In this document: positions 27,988-37,970 of the stretch, one piece after another
Layout: each line of letters starts with the position of its first letter
Position numbering within the stretch: position 1 is the first letter of the stretch
Assembly (NCBI RefSeq): GCF_050958605.1
Contig: NZ_JBJHDO010000017.1
Span: 1 to 64,000, forward strand
Length of the DNA: 64,000 bases
Source: G016756615 sp050958605
GTDB taxonomy: Bacteria; Pseudomonadota; Alphaproteobacteria; Rhizobiales; Rhizobiaceae
Direction of reading: 5' to 3'
Program-made: the position numbers and the translations under genes
The notes under the pieces: model-generated
The model's database searches: none
What the model was told of the DNA's origin: nothing
Seen by the model: only the letters and a program-made list of their open reading frames with translations

Positions 27988-28766
27988 TCGGCCGTCCAGC
28001 CGCCGTCGACCGAAATATGCGTGCCGTTGATCTGGGCAGCATTCTCGGAGCACAGGAAAGATACGGCGGCGGCGATCTGATCGACGGTCACGAACTGCTT
28101 GGTCGGCTGCTTGGCGAGCATGACCTCGCGGATCACCGTATCGCGGTCCATGTTGTGCGCCTTCATCTGATCAGGGATCTGCGCCTCGACCAGCGGGGTC
28201 AGCACATAGCCCGGGCAGACTGCGTTGCAGGTGATGCCGGAGCGAGCGACTTCCAGCGCCACGGTCTTGGTGAACCCCATGATGCCATGTTTGGCCGCGA
28301 CATAAGCCGATTTGAACGGCGAAGCGACCAGCCCGTGCGCCGAGGCGATGTTGACGATGCGTCCCCAGCCGGCCGTCTTCATCAGCGGGATCGCCGCCGC
28401 CGAGGTGTGGAAGGCCGAGGTGAGATTGATCGCGACGATGGCGTCCCACTTCTCCGTCGGGAACTCCTCGACGGGCGCGACATGCTGGATCCCGGCGTTG
28501 TTGACGAGGATATCGACGCTGCCGAACTCCTTCGCAGCGCGCGTAACGAGGGTTCGGCATTGATCGGCCTTCGACATGTCGGCCTGCACGTAGAGCGCGC
28601 CGACCCCATGCTCGCGCGCCACGCTTTCCGCAATGGCGTGATCCCCAGGCCGGTCGGAGAAGGAGTTGACGACGATGTTGCAGCCTTCGGCTGCAAGCCC
28701 ATGGGCAATGGCAAGGCCGATGCCGGAAGTGGAGCCGGTAACGACGGCGGTTCTGGTCGAGGTCAT
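27984..28766 (-). CDS. bdhA: 3-hydroxybutyrate dehydrogenase
   Basis: This 260-residue short-chain dehydrogenase oxidises D-3-hydroxybutyrate to acetoacetate with NAD+, in polyhydroxybutyrate breakdown. It has the TGSTSGIGLAIAHGLA cofactor motif, NNAGIQHVAPVEEFP, the catalytic Ser region (NIASAHGLVASPFKSAY) with YxxxK as YVAAK, and the family-typical VCPGYVLTPLVEAQIPDQ. The C terminus ING(T)HISVDGGWTAE is diagnostic of bacterial BdhA. It is the first gene of a two-gene unit with the patatin. It complements the synthesis genes phbA and phbB found 14 kb away. Confidence 0.95.
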   Translation of the reverse strand: MTSTRTAVVTGSTSGIGLAIAHGLAAEGCNIVVNSFSDRPGDHAIAESVAREHGVGALYVQADMSKADQCRTLVTRAAKEFGSVDILVNNAGIQHVAPVEEFPTEKWDAIVAINLTSAFHTSAAAIPLMKTAGWGRIVNIASAHGLVASPFKSAYVAAKHGIMGFTKTVALEVARSGITCNAVCPGYVLTPLVEAQIPDQMKAHNMDRDTVIREVMLAKQPTKQFVTVDQIAAAVSFLCSENAAQINGTHISVDGGWTAE

Positions 28767-28891
28767 TGCTTTATCCTTTCGCCCTTATTTTCGCGCCGCA
28801 GCATCAATATTGCAATGCAGCATAAATGTGAGATGGGCAGGACTGTAGCGATGCGGTCAAGAGGATGTGAAGGGGCCGATGCCCCTTCAGC

Positions 28892-29815
28892 TCAGGACCG
28901 TCTCAGCCGCGCATGCGCCGCCGCGATCCGAGCAGCGAGAGCCGCATTGTTGCGCACCAGCGCGATGTTGGCCTTCAGGCTGCGGCCGTCCGACAGTTCG
29001 TTGATCCGGGCCAGCAGGAACGGCGTCAGTTCCTTGCGTGAGATGCCCTGGGCATCGGCTTCCTTCACGGCGGCCGCAATCGTGCCGTCTATGAAGGCGG
29101 GATCAAGTGACTCCGCTTCAGGGATCGGGTTCGCGACCAGGATGCCGGTACCGGACCCCATGCGCTCATGAAGCAGCATGGCGGACGCGATCTCCTCCGG
29201 CGTATCGAGCCGGTGGTCGGCCTTTTCGCCGCTCGAGCGGGTGAAGAAGGCTGGGAAATCGTCGCTTCGATAGGCAATGACGGGCACGCGCTGCGTTTCC
29301 AGGAACTCCAATGTCTTCGGAATGTCGAGGATGGACTTGACGCCGGCGCAGACGACCGTCGTGCCGGTATGGCCCAGCTCGGTGAGATCGGCGGAAATGT
29401 CGAAAGTCTGCTCGGCGCCGCGATGCACGCCCCCGACACCGCCTGTGGCGAAGACGGGGATGCCGGCCAGGGCGGCAAGCCGCATCGTCGCCGACACGGT
29501 CGTGCCGGCCGACCCCTTGCGCACCATCACGGCTGCCAGATCGCGACCCGAAGCCTTGACGACATCCTTGGCGGCGGCGAGCCCTTCGAGATCGGCGGTG
29601 TCGAGGCCGACGCGCAGCGTGCCGGAAACCAGGGCGGTCGTAGCCGGCACGGCGCCGCTTTCCCGCACCACGGCCTCGACACCGAGGGCCGTCTCCAGAT
29701 TGGCCGGATAGGGCATCCCATGGGTGATGATGGTCGATTCCAGCGCCACGACGGGCCTGCCTTCGGCAAGCGCGGCCGCGACCTCGCCATTCACCTGGAG
29801 AAGCGTCTTGTCCAT
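28892..29815 (-). CDS. psuG: Pseudouridine-5'-phosphate glycosidase
   Basis: This 307-residue cytoplasmic enzyme reversibly cleaves the C-C bond of pseudouridine 5'-phosphate into uracil and ribose 5-phosphate. Its signatures are ALESTIITHGMPYP (residues about 24-37), the metal and phosphate site around ATGGVGGVHRGAE, and IAYRSDDFPAFFTR with LVANPIP near residue 230. Start 29815 is supported by GAGAAGGA upstream. The matching pseudouridine kinase (psuK) is not adjacent, so it may lie elsewhere. It lies 77 bp downstream of pyk on the same strand and may be co-transcribed with it. Confidence 0.93.
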   Translation of the reverse strand: MDKTLLQVNGEVAAALAEGRPVVALESTIITHGMPYPANLETALGVEAVVRESGAVPATTALVSGTLRVGLDTADLEGLAAAKDVVKASGRDLAAVMVRKGSAGTTVSATMRLAALAGIPVFATGGVGGVHRGAEQTFDISADLTELGHTGTTVVCAGVKSILDIPKTLEFLETQRVPVIAYRSDDFPAFFTRSSGEKADHRLDTPEEIASAMLLHERMGSGTGILVANPIPEAESLDPAFIDGTIAAAVKEADAQGISRKELTPFLLARINELSDGRSLKANIALVRNNAALAARIAAAHARLRRS

Positions 29816-29892
29816 GTCGTCCTTCTCCCGCCGGGTACGGGTTGTCTTGCACCGGGTCCCGCGGGCCGCGAGCAATCGCTAGCCGCAAAGGC

Positions 29893-31329
29893 CTACAGCC
29901 CGCCGAGACCGTCTGTCCCTATATAGGCGATGCGCAGCATATTCGTCGCGCCTGGCGTTCCCAAGGGCACGCCGGCTGTAATGATGACCCGGTCCCCAGG
30001 CCGTCCGAACCCTTCGTTGAAGGCGATGCGGCAGGCACGGTCGACCATGTCGTCCAAGTCTCGGGCATCCTCCGTGACCACGCAATGCGTACCCCAGAGC
30101 AGCGACAGACGCCTCGCCGTCGCGAGGATCGGAGAGAGGGCGACGATCGATACCTGCGGGCGCTCGCGGGCTGCTCGCAGGCCGGTCGTGCCGGAGCTCG
30201 TATAGGTGACGATCGCCGACAGTTTAAGAGTTTCGCCGATCTGGCGTGCCGCGGCCGAGATGGCGTCGGCGCCCGTCGCCTCCGGCTCGGAGCGCTGGGC
30301 GTTGATGATGCCGGGATAGACGGGATCCTGCTCGACGCGTTCGGCGATCTTGTTCATCATCGCGACCGCCTCGACCGGATACTGGCCCGCCGCCGATTCG
30401 GCCGAGAGCATGATCGCGTCGGCGCCTTCGAACACCGCGATCGAAACGTCCGACACCTCCGCCCGCGTCGGCACCGGCGCGGAGATCATCGATTCGAGCA
30501 TCTGTGTGGCTACGACCACCGGCTTCCCGGCGCGGCGGGCGGCGCGGGTGATCTGCTTCTGGATACCAGGCACCGCCTCGAGCGGCATCTCGACCCCGAG
30601 ATCGCCGCGCGCCACCATGATGGCGTCGGAAAGCTCTATGATCTCCGGCAGCCGGGCGACGGCCTGCGGCTTCTCGATCTTCGACATCAGCGCGGCGCGT
30701 CCGCGCGCGATCTTTCGGGCTTCGGCCAGATCCTCGGGCCGCTGGATGAAGGACAGCGCGATCCAGTCGACCCCGGTCGCCAGCACGGCGTCGAGGTCGC
30801 GGCGGTCCTTTTCGGTCAGCGCGCCCACCGGCAATTCCGTGTCGGGAAGGCTGACGCCCTTCTTGTCGGAGATCCTGGTGCCCACGACGACGGTCGCGAC
30901 GATCGACTTGCCGTCGACCTCGACGGCCTTCAGTTCCAGCCGGCCGTCGTCGATCAGCAGCCTGTCGCCGGGCTGGACCGACCTCAATATCTCGGGATGC
31001 GGCAGGTGGACGCGCTGGGACGTGCCAAGCTCCGGATTGTCGTCCAGCGTAAAGGTCTGGCCAGGCTTCAGCTCGACCTTGCCGTCGGCGAACTTGCCGA
31101 CCCGGAGCTTCGGCCCCTGGAGATCGGCGAGGATGCCGATCGGCCGGCCGATCGCCTCCTCGACCGCTCGGATACGCGCAACCAGAGTGCGCATAAGATC
31201 GTGGTCGGTATGGCTCATATTGATGCGGAAAACGTCCGCGCCGGCTTCGAAGAGCTTGCGGATCATCGCCTCGTCCGACGAGGCCGGACCGAGCGTGGCG
31301 AGGATCTTGACCTTGCGGCTGCGTCTCAT
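29893..31329 (-). CDS. pyk: Pyruvate kinase
   Basis: This 478-residue glycolytic enzyme converts phosphoenolpyruvate and ADP to pyruvate and ATP. The signature IMVARGDLGVEMP (residues about 238-250), the substrate lysine in ALMSKIEKPQA, the N-terminal KILATLGPASSD and the nucleotide site NMSHTDHD are all present. The length is that of a standard bacterial pyruvate kinase without the extra C-terminal domain. Its start overlaps the stop of the DUF1036 gene (ATGA). Three nearby genes, pyc, pyk and phbA, sit on the same carbon node, though in separate operons. Confidence 0.96.
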   Translation of the reverse strand: MRRSRKVKILATLGPASSDEAMIRKLFEAGADVFRINMSHTDHDLMRTLVARIRAVEEAIGRPIGILADLQGPKLRVGKFADGKVELKPGQTFTLDDNPELGTSQRVHLPHPEILRSVQPGDRLLIDDGRLELKAVEVDGKSIVATVVVGTRISDKKGVSLPDTELPVGALTEKDRRDLDAVLATGVDWIALSFIQRPEDLAEARKIARGRAALMSKIEKPQAVARLPEIIELSDAIMVARGDLGVEMPLEAVPGIQKQITRAARRAGKPVVVATQMLESMISAPVPTRAEVSDVSIAVFEGADAIMLSAESAAGQYPVEAVAMMNKIAERVEQDPVYPGIINAQRSEPEATGADAISAAARQIGETLKLSAIVTYTSSGTTGLRAARERPQVSIVALSPILATARRLSLLWGTHCVVTEDARDLDDMVDRACRIAFNEGFGRPGDRVIITAGVPLGTPGATNMLRIAYIGTDGLGGL

Positions 31330-31811
31330 TGGGCTCCTGCTCCCGTCACGGCGGCGCCGCTCGTTCCTGGTTGGTCGGTGAGTTGCACCATCCAGCTTGC
31401 TTGCTCGCCCGTGTCGTATTCCTGGAAGCCGGCGCGCTGGAAACCACGAGCGACGCAGTCGCTGACGCCTGCTATCTTGAATTGCTTGTCGGCCACGCAC
31501 ATGCTGATCGGCCCGTCCCAGCGCCCGCCGCGCTCGGCGTCCTCCGCGTAAAGATAATAATAACGTGACGACAAGGGCCCCTCGATCAACGTCTTGCAGG
31601 TCGAACCTTCGACATGCCACCAGCCTTCCGTGATCCAGCCGGCCTTGGCGCGATAACCGATCGATACGCCGATCAAGCTCTGGGTCGCGTTGCAGACACG
31701 GAAATCGGCGCGGGCGGGCGTGGCTGATATCGCGGCTACGATAGGGAGGACGGCGAAGAGCGTGAACGCGGCGATTGCGTGGCGAAGGCGCGGCCTGCCG
31801 GCAACATTCAT
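31326..31811 (-). CDS. DUF1036 family secreted protein
   Basis: This 161-residue exported protein has a signal peptide (cleavage after TPARA near residue 35). The mature domain starts DFRVCNATQSLIGVSIGYR and contains GWITEGWWHVEGSTCKTLIEG and YYYLYAEDAERG, the hallmark of DUF1036. Four cysteines could form two disulphides. The function is unknown. It is the first gene of an operon with pyk (ATGA overlap). ATG 31811 is preferred because it gives the best signal peptide and has a GAGGGG motif upstream; ATG 31841 is an alternative. Confidence 0.9.
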   Translation of the reverse strand: MNVAGRPRLRHAIAAFTLFAVLPIVAAISATPARADFRVCNATQSLIGVSIGYRAKAGWITEGWWHVEGSTCKTLIEGPLSSRYYYLYAEDAERGGRWDGPISMCVADKQFKIAGVSDCVARGFQRAGFQEYDTGEQASWMVQLTDQPGTSGAAVTGAGAQ

Positions 31812-32051
31812 CCTCGAGCCCCTCGACAGTGAAATCAGCATGATTTGAGGCCCCTTTTCGGAAAAGTCCGGGCGCATGTCAACGCGCGCCGAGACACGAA
31901 CCCAATCGATTAGAATCGATGGGAGCGTCTTTTGGCGCTTGTAACCCTGCTTTAGCGGTTTCGATGAAAAGATTGACCAAACAACGGCATTGCAAGGCCG
32001 GCCCACTCATGGAATGACGGAAACCTCCTTCCGATATGGACCGACCGCCGC
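31812..32051. promoter_or_regulatory. Divergent promoter region between DUF1036-pyk and the amidohydrolase
   Basis: This 240-bp, relatively AT-rich spacer should hold promoters in both directions. A degenerate dyad at about 31907-31921 (AATCGATTAGAATCGAT: two ATCGAT words eight bases apart) was noticed; nothing else stands out. Confidence 0.5.
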
Positions 32052-32849
32052 ATGACACGTTCAGCAGTCTTCGCCCCCTTCGAAATCATCGAGGGCTCGC
32101 GCAAGCGCGGCCTGGTGCTGATCGCCGACCACGCCCGCCGCGATCTGCCCGAGGAATATGGCGATCTCGGCCTTCCCGCCACGGAGTTCGAGCGCCACAT
32201 CGCCTACGACATCGGGGTCGAAGCTGTGACCCGGAGGCTTGCCGCGGCGCTCGACGCACCTGCGGTCATGGCCAGCTTTTCGCGCCTGCTGATCGATCCA
32301 AATCGCGGCGAGGAAGACCCGACGCTGATCCGCCAGCTTTACGACGGCACCGTCGTGCCCGGCAACTATCCGATGTCGGGCGAAGAGCGCCAAAGAAGGC
32401 TCGGCCGGTTCTACCGGCCGTACCACGACGCGGTGGACGCGGTCATCGCCTCCGTTGCCGAGGCTTCCGGCCGGGCGCCATTCATCCTGTCGGTGCATTC
32501 CTTCACGCCGGTAATGCGCGGTTTCGTCCGGCCGTGGCATGCGGGGGTTCTGTGGGATATCGACCCCCGCGCGCCACTGCCCCTGATCGAGGCGTTGTCG
32601 CGGGAAACGGGCCTCGTCATTGGCGACAACGAACCCTATGACGGGGCGCTGCGCGGCGACACCATGTTCCGCCATGCCATCGTCAACGGCTTCGCCCATG
32701 TTCTGATCGAGATCAGGCAGGATTTGATTGCCGACGAAAGCGGCGCCGAAGAATGGGCGGCGCGGCTCGCCCCCATCATTGACGCCATCAACCGGCGCCC
32801 CGATATTCATCAGGTGCGGCGCTACGGTTCACGCACCGGCCCGGTTTGA
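32052..32849 (+). CDS. N-formylglutamate amidohydrolase
   Basis: This 265-residue cytoplasmic hydrolase releases formate and glutamate from N-formylglutamate, the last step of one histidine degradation route. The FGase fold is recognised by VLIADHARRDLPEEYG near the N terminus, DIGVEAVTRRLA, RLLIDPNRGEEDPTLI, FILSVHSFTPVM (metal-binding histidine) and IGDNEPYDG. No other hut gene is present, and members of this branch have been assigned only by similarity. The adjacent DUF1244 gene (12 bp downstream) is a recurrent neighbour in Rhizobiales. The two likely form one operon. Confidence 0.9.
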   Translation: MTRSAVFAPFEIIEGSRKRGLVLIADHARRDLPEEYGDLGLPATEFERHIAYDIGVEAVTRRLAAALDAPAVMASFSRLLIDPNRGEEDPTLIRQLYDGTVVPGNYPMSGEERQRRLGRFYRPYHDAVDAVIASVAEASGRAPFILSVHSFTPVMRGFVRPWHAGVLWDIDPRAPLPLIEALSRETGLVIGDNEPYDGALRGDTMFRHAIVNGFAHVLIEIRQDLIADESGAEEWAARLAPIIDAINRRPDIHQVRRYGSRTGPV

Positions 32850-32861
32850 AGGATCACATCC

Positions 32862-33170
32862 ATGACGAAGCTCACCGAAGAGCAGAAACGCGATTTCGAA
32901 GCGGCCGCGTTTCGCAAGCTCGTCGCGCATTTGCGCGAACGCACCGACGTCCAGAACATCGATCTGATGAATCTCGCAGGCTTCTGCCGCAACTGCCTGT
33001 CCAACTGGTATCGGGACGCGGCAAGCGCGGCCGGGCTCGAGATGAGCAAGGATGAATCGCGGGAGATCGTCTACGGCATGCCTTACGCCGAGTGGCAGGC
33101 GCGCTACCAGAGAGAGGCCTCCGACGCCCAGAAAGCCGCGTTCGAAGCCAACCGCCCGAAGGATCATTGA
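32862..33170 (+). CDS. DUF1244 family protein
   Basis: This 102-residue helical protein has the DUF1244 core: FRKLVAHLRERTDVQNIDLMN, the short cysteine motif GFCRNCLSNWY and EIVYGMPYAEWQARYQ. The CxxC of this motif may bind metal or be redox-active, but the family has no established function. It lies 12 bp after the amidohydrolase gene and is probably co-transcribed. Confidence 0.9.
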   Translation: MTKLTEEQKRDFEAAAFRKLVAHLRERTDVQNIDLMNLAGFCRNCLSNWYRDAASAAGLEMSKDESREIVYGMPYAEWQARYQREASDAQKAAFEANRPKDH

Positions 33171-33260
33171 GGATCGTGCTTACCCCTCGTCCGACCGCGC
33201 GGTGACCCCTGGCGTGTTTGTTTAGCGGCTATCGCGCGTAGCGATGGTTGCTAGCGCCGG

Positions 33261-34127
<867 letters not shown>

Positions 34128-34258
34128 CGTGCGCTCCGCAATATGGATGTTCACGATTGGTCCGCACTGGACCGCCCCTGTCGCGGCCAACGCCGAGGCT
34201 TGAACCTGTGGCATCGCCCGCTAAAACCGGAATAACGTGCCGGCAGGGAGAATGTTCC

Positions 34259-36049
34259 ATGATCACCATCGACCGTGCCGATCTGGCCTTCCAGCTTTTC
34301 GACGTGCTCGGCGCCGAGAGGCTGGCCGAGAACCAGCGTTTTTCCGACTACGACCGCGCGGCGATCGAGGCGGCGCTCGACACGGCCGAACGCATCGCCA
34401 TCGACCATTTCCTGCCGCATGCGGCCGATCTCGATCAAAACGAACCACGCTTCGTGGACGGCAAGGTGGTGATGGACAGCAGGGTCGGCGAAGCGCTGGC
34501 GGTCTATCGCGATGCCGGATTCTTCGGTGCCGGCTTCGACCATGAATGGAGCGGCGGGCAAATGCCGGAGACGATCCGCAGCGCGTGCTCCTTCATCTTC
34601 TCCATGGCCAATAGCGGCACGGCCGGCTATCCGTTCCTTACCGTCGGGGCGGCGAACCTGATCGCTGCCTTCGGCACGCCCGAGCAGAAGGAACGATTCC
34701 TGCGGCCGATGGTCGGGGGACGGTTCTTCGGCACCATGTGCCTGTCGGAGCCGCAGGCCGGCTCCTCGCTTTCCGATATCATCACGCGCGCCGAGCCCCA
34801 GCAGGACGGAACGTTCCGGATCGTCGGCCGTAAGATGTGGATCTCGGGCGGAGACCAGGAGATCTCAGAGAACATCGTCCACATGGTCCTGGCCAGGATT
34901 CCCGGCAGCCCGCCCGGGGTGAAGGGCATCTCGCTGTTCATCGTGCCGAAATACCTCGTCGACGAGAGCAGCGCCATCGGGGCCCGCAACGGTGTGGTGC
35001 TTGCCGGGCTGAACCACAAGATGGGATATCGCGGCACCACCAACGCGCTGCTCAATTTCGGCGAGCAGGAGCCCTGCACCGGCTATCTGGTCGGCGAGGA
35101 GCACAAGGGCCTCGCCTATATGTTCCAGATGATGAACGAGGCGCGTATCGGCGTCGGCATGGGCGCCACGGCCTTGGGCGCCGCCGGTTACCGCGTTTCG
35201 CTCGCCTATGCCAGGGAACGTCCCCAGGGCCGCCACCCCGGCGATAAGGACCCGGAAAGCCCTCAATTGCCGATCATCGAGCACGCCGATGTCCGGCGGC
35301 TGCTGCTGGCCCAGAAGGCCGCCGTGGAGGGAGCGCTCGCACTGCTGCTCTATGCCGCCCATGTGGTCGACAAGATCCGCCTGGAAAGCGACGAGGCGAA
35401 ACGTCGCGAGATGGAGCTGCTGCTCGATCTCATCACCCCGATCGCCAAGTCCTGGCCTTCGGAATTCTGCCTGGAGGCCAACAAGCATGCGATCCAGGTT
35501 CTGGGCGGCTATGGCTACACGCGCGACTATCCCGTGGAACGGCTCTATCGCGACAACCGACTAAACCCGATCCACGAGGGTACGCACGGTATCCAGGGGA
35601 TCGACCTGCTCGGCCGCAAGGTCGCTCAGGCCGGCGGCGCGGGGATGAGGACGCTGGCGGCCCGCATCATGCACGACATCGCGGAAGCGAATGCGGAAGA
35701 TCCGCTGCGCAGCCATGCTGCCGAACTCGCCGGGCATCTTTCGGAAACGGTGGCAACGACAGGCAAGCTCGCCGGAGCGCTCGCCGACAACCCTCGTCTG
35801 GCGCTCGCCAACGCCACGCTCTATCTCGACATGCTTGGCCATGTGACGATCGGGTGGATGTGGCTGCGCCAGGCGACGACGGCCGTGCGCAAGCTGCGCT
35901 CGAGCGAGGGCGACGCCGATTTCCTGAAAGGCAAGCTTGTCGCCTGCCGCTATTTCCTGTCCTACGAACTGCCGAGGACCCGCGTGCAGCGCGCCCTGCT
36001 CGATACCCTCGACGACACGACGCTGACGATGAAACCGGGATGGTTCTGA
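34259..36049 (+). CDS. Acyl-CoA dehydrogenase (DmdC-like, long form)
   Basis: This 596-residue flavoprotein belongs to the long acyl-CoA dehydrogenase branch that includes 3-methylmercaptopropionyl-CoA dehydrogenase. Evidence: an N-terminal helical extension before the ACAD domains, the FAD/substrate motif FFGTMCLSEPQAGSSLSDI, WISGGDQEI, the central beta domain with LNHKMGYRGTTNALLNFGE, and YGYTRDYPVERLYRDNRLNPIHEGTHGIQG carrying the catalytic glutamate region. A C-terminal helical domain of about 120 residues follows. The start is fixed by a CAGGGAG ribosome-binding site. It transfers electrons to ETF. The true acyl substrate is unknown. Confidence 0.93.
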   Translation: MITIDRADLAFQLFDVLGAERLAENQRFSDYDRAAIEAALDTAERIAIDHFLPHAADLDQNEPRFVDGKVVMDSRVGEALAVYRDAGFFGAGFDHEWSGGQMPETIRSACSFIFSMANSGTAGYPFLTVGAANLIAAFGTPEQKERFLRPMVGGRFFGTMCLSEPQAGSSLSDIITRAEPQQDGTFRIVGRKMWISGGDQEISENIVHMVLARIPGSPPGVKGISLFIVPKYLVDESSAIGARNGVVLAGLNHKMGYRGTTNALLNFGEQEPCTGYLVGEEHKGLAYMFQMMNEARIGVGMGATALGAAGYRVSLAYARERPQGRHPGDKDPESPQLPIIEHADVRRLLLAQKAAVEGALALLLYAAHVVDKIRLESDEAKRREMELLLDLITPIAKSWPSEFCLEANKHAIQVLGGYGYTRDYPVERLYRDNRLNPIHEGTHGIQGIDLLGRKVAQAGGAGMRTLAARIMHDIAEANAEDPLRSHAAELAGHLSETVATTGKLAGALADNPRLALANATLYLDMLGHVTIGWMWLRQATTAVRKLRSSEGDADFLKGKLVACRYFLSYELPRTRVQRALLDTLDDTTLTMKPGWF

Positions 36050-36100
36050 GCGGCACGGCCCGGAACGGACCCTGCCGTGCCACCGAAGGCAGGTATCGAC

Positions 36101-36129
36101 AAAAAAACCCGGCGCGAGGCCGGGTTTTT
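36101..36129. terminator. Bidirectional terminator between the ACAD gene and carD
   Basis: A CCCGGC (36108-36113) / GCCGGG (36119-36124) stem with a 5-base loop is flanked by seven A on the left and five T on the right, so it can terminate both convergent genes. Confidence 0.9.
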
Positions 36130-36150
36130 CGATTCTTTGAAGACGTCGGC

Positions 36151-36732
36151 TTACGCCGCCTCTTCCTGCTCGGCCTCGACTTCCTCGTTGTCGGCCTTGG
36201 CACCGCGCTTGGGGCCCTTCGCGAGATTGGCTTCGATGAGGCGCACCGCCTCGGTCTCGGACATCTTGTTGACGGCCGCGATCTCGCGGGCCATGCGGTC
36301 GAGCGCGGCCTCGTAGAGCTGCCGCTCGGAATAGGACTGCTCGGGCTGGTTCTCGGCGCGATAGAGATCGCGAACCACCTCCGAAATCGAGATCAGGTCG
36401 CCGGAATTGATCTTTGCATCATATTCCTGGGCACGCCGCGACCACATGGTGCGCTTCACGCGAGCGCGACCCTGGACCACTTTCAGCGCGCGGTCGACAT
36501 AGTCGGTCTCGGAAAGCTTGCGCATGCCGATCGATGTCGCTTTCGCGACCGGCACCTTGAGCCTCATCTTGTCCTTCTGGAAATCGATGACGAAGAGTTC
36601 CAGCTTGTGACCCGCCACTTCTTGTTCATCGATCGACACGATCTGGCCGACACCATGTGCCGGATAGACGATATACTCGCCGGTCTTGAAACCGTGACGC
36701 GTCGCCGCTGTCTTCTTCTGGGGGGTTGCCAT
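36151..36732 (-). CDS. carD: CarD family transcriptional regulator
   Basis: This 193-residue protein binds the RNA polymerase beta subunit and stabilises open complexes, controlling rRNA and many housekeeping genes. The N-terminal Tudor-like RID domain is visible as FKTGEYIVYPAHGVGQIVSI (residues about 14-33). The helical DNA-binding domain follows (KVVQGRARVKRTMWSRRAQEY, GDLISISEVVRDLYR), with an acidic tail EVEAEQEEAA. An AGGAG motif lies 11 bases before the ATG at 36732. A candidate promoter lies at 36976-37004, 240 bp upstream. Confidence 0.95.
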   Translation of the reverse strand: MATPQKKTAATRHGFKTGEYIVYPAHGVGQIVSIDEQEVAGHKLELFVIDFQKDKMRLKVPVAKATSIGMRKLSETDYVDRALKVVQGRARVKRTMWSRRAQEYDAKINSGDLISISEVVRDLYRAENQPEQSYSERQLYEAALDRMAREIAAVNKMSETEAVRLIEANLAKGPKRGAKADNEEVEAEQEEAA

Positions 36733-37105
36733 TACGCCCTGCACTCCTGTTGCGGACCGGCGGGATCGCCGTCCAAACCAGACACGGCCGCCGACATGGT
36801 GGCCCTATGCCGCACAAACAGGCGCCACATTCCGGCTAGGCGGAGCCATGGGGCAAGTCGCAAAACGAACCCGCCAGGCCCAGATCGCTCTGGTCCGGAG
36901 TGTGGATATCGCCTTTCAATGATTTAGAGGCGTCTGCGCCATCAATCGACGTTGTGTCACCGGCATGTTTTTTTACGCATAGCACAAAAAGTCGACAGAA
37001 TCAACAAATTGCTGCACATGCAAAGAATCGGCCGCAATGCAAATTGCGGAACCGTTCGACAAGTCAAGAGAAATTGGCTCGCGCCAGGCTGTTTTCAAGC
37101 CTCGA
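36733..37105. other. Intergenic region between carD and fdxA
   Basis: No gene is seen in these 373 bases. On the minus strand, a candidate promoter for carD comprises TTGATT (36999-37004) and TATGCG (36976-36981) with a 17-bp spacer. The stretch 36960-37070 is AT-richer than its surroundings. Confidence 0.55.
36976..37004 (-). promoter_or_regulatory. Candidate carD promoter
   Basis: Minus-strand TTGATT and TATGCG are separated by 17 bp in an AT-rich patch. The -10 matches the consensus poorly after TAT, so confidence is low; a long 5' leader of about 240 bases would result. Confidence 0.35.
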
Positions 37106-37444
37106 TCAATCCCCTTCGCCCGGCTCCGGCGAAAAGTATTTCTCGAACTTGCCTTCGATGCCATCATATTCCTTGGCGTCGGCCGGCGGTTCCTTCTTGG
37201 CGGTAATGTTCGGCCAAGCTTCCGAATATTGGGCGTTGATTTTCAGCCAGTTGTCGAGGCCGGGCTCGGTGTCCGGCTTGATGGCATCGGCCGGGCATTC
37301 CGGTTCGCACACCCCGCAGTCGATGCATTCGTCGGGATGGATGACGAGCATGTTGTCGCCTTCATAGAAGCAGTCGACCGGACAGACCTCGATACAATCC
37401 ATGTACTTGCATCTGATGCAGTTGTCGGTGACGACGTAAGTCAT
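37106..37444 (-). CDS. fdxA: Seven-iron ferredoxin FdxA
   Basis: This 112-residue ferredoxin carries one [3Fe-4S] and one [4Fe-4S] cluster. The N-terminal half has CIRCKYMDCIEVCPVDCF and CIDCGVCEPECP, the classic 7Fe spacing (MTYVVTDNC start). The C-terminal half (about 50 residues) has FdxA features such as LDNWLKINAQYSEAWPNIT. The start is chosen at 37444 (MTYVVTDN); upstream codons are not conserved in such proteins. The gene lies in the usual rhizobial order S4 protein-fdxA-carD. It is probably essential in redox metabolism, but its partner enzymes cannot be identified here. Confidence 0.96.
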   Translation of the reverse strand: MTYVVTDNCIRCKYMDCIEVCPVDCFYEGDNMLVIHPDECIDCGVCEPECPADAIKPDTEPGLDNWLKINAQYSEAWPNITAKKEPPADAKEYDGIEGKFEKYFSPEPGEGD

Positions 37445-37583
37445 TGCGCCTGCTCCGGGAGTTCCCGACTTCGATTGATGTCGTGAGGTAGCTCCTTTGA
37501 CCGGTCGTGACAAGGGCGGCCATTACGCGCAGCCGCGGCGATAGGGAAAACGATTTGCGCCGACGTCGAGTTCCCGCAATCGA

Positions 37584-37970
37584 CTACTCTTCATCACGCA
37601 GCCGGTCGGTTTCGCGGCGCTCCTTTTTGGTCGGCCGGCCCGAGCCCGCCTCCCGGTATGGCGGCAGGGCGTCGGGCAAAGCCTTGTCGCGCGGCGCGGC
37701 CGGAGGTGTCAGATCTTCGTAAAGCGTGCGCGCTTCCTCGGCAGGACCGCGGCGAGCCCCGCCGCCGAGCACCTTGAGCACCAGAATGCGACGGTCGAGC
37801 GTCACCGTGAGCACGTCGCCCGGCTTGACCATATGCGACGCCTGGTCGGCCTTGTCGCGATTGACGCGGACACGTCCCGCCTGGACCAGCTTGGCGGCGA
37901 GCGATCTCGATTTCACAACCCGCGCGAAGAACAGCCACTTGTCGAGCCGTTGTCGCGCGGCGGCTTCCAT
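37584..37970 (-). CDS. S4-domain RNA-binding protein (Hsp15-like)
   Basis: This 128-residue protein starts with an S4 RNA-binding fold (RLDKWLFFARVVKSRSLAAK, LVQAGRVRVNRDKA), which binds structured rRNA. Hsp15 (HslR) rescues stalled large ribosomal subunits, and alphaproteobacterial homologues are about this size with a basic Lys/Arg-rich tail such as GRPTKKERRETDRLRDEE here. Its start overlaps the helicase stop by one base (TAATG), so it is translated from the helicase mRNA. A link to RNA decay or ribosome maintenance is inferred from this pairing. Confidence 0.93.
   Translation of the reverse strand: MEAAARQRLDKWLFFARVVKSRSLAAKLVQAGRVRVNRDKADQASHMVKPGDVLTVTLDRRILVLKVLGGGARRGPAEEARTLYEDLTPPAAPRDKALPDALPPYREAGSGRPTKKERRETDRLRDEE

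Noticed and set aside
29842..31551. A 569-codon plus-strand frame opposite pyk
   Set aside because: Shadow of pyruvate kinase; no domain features.
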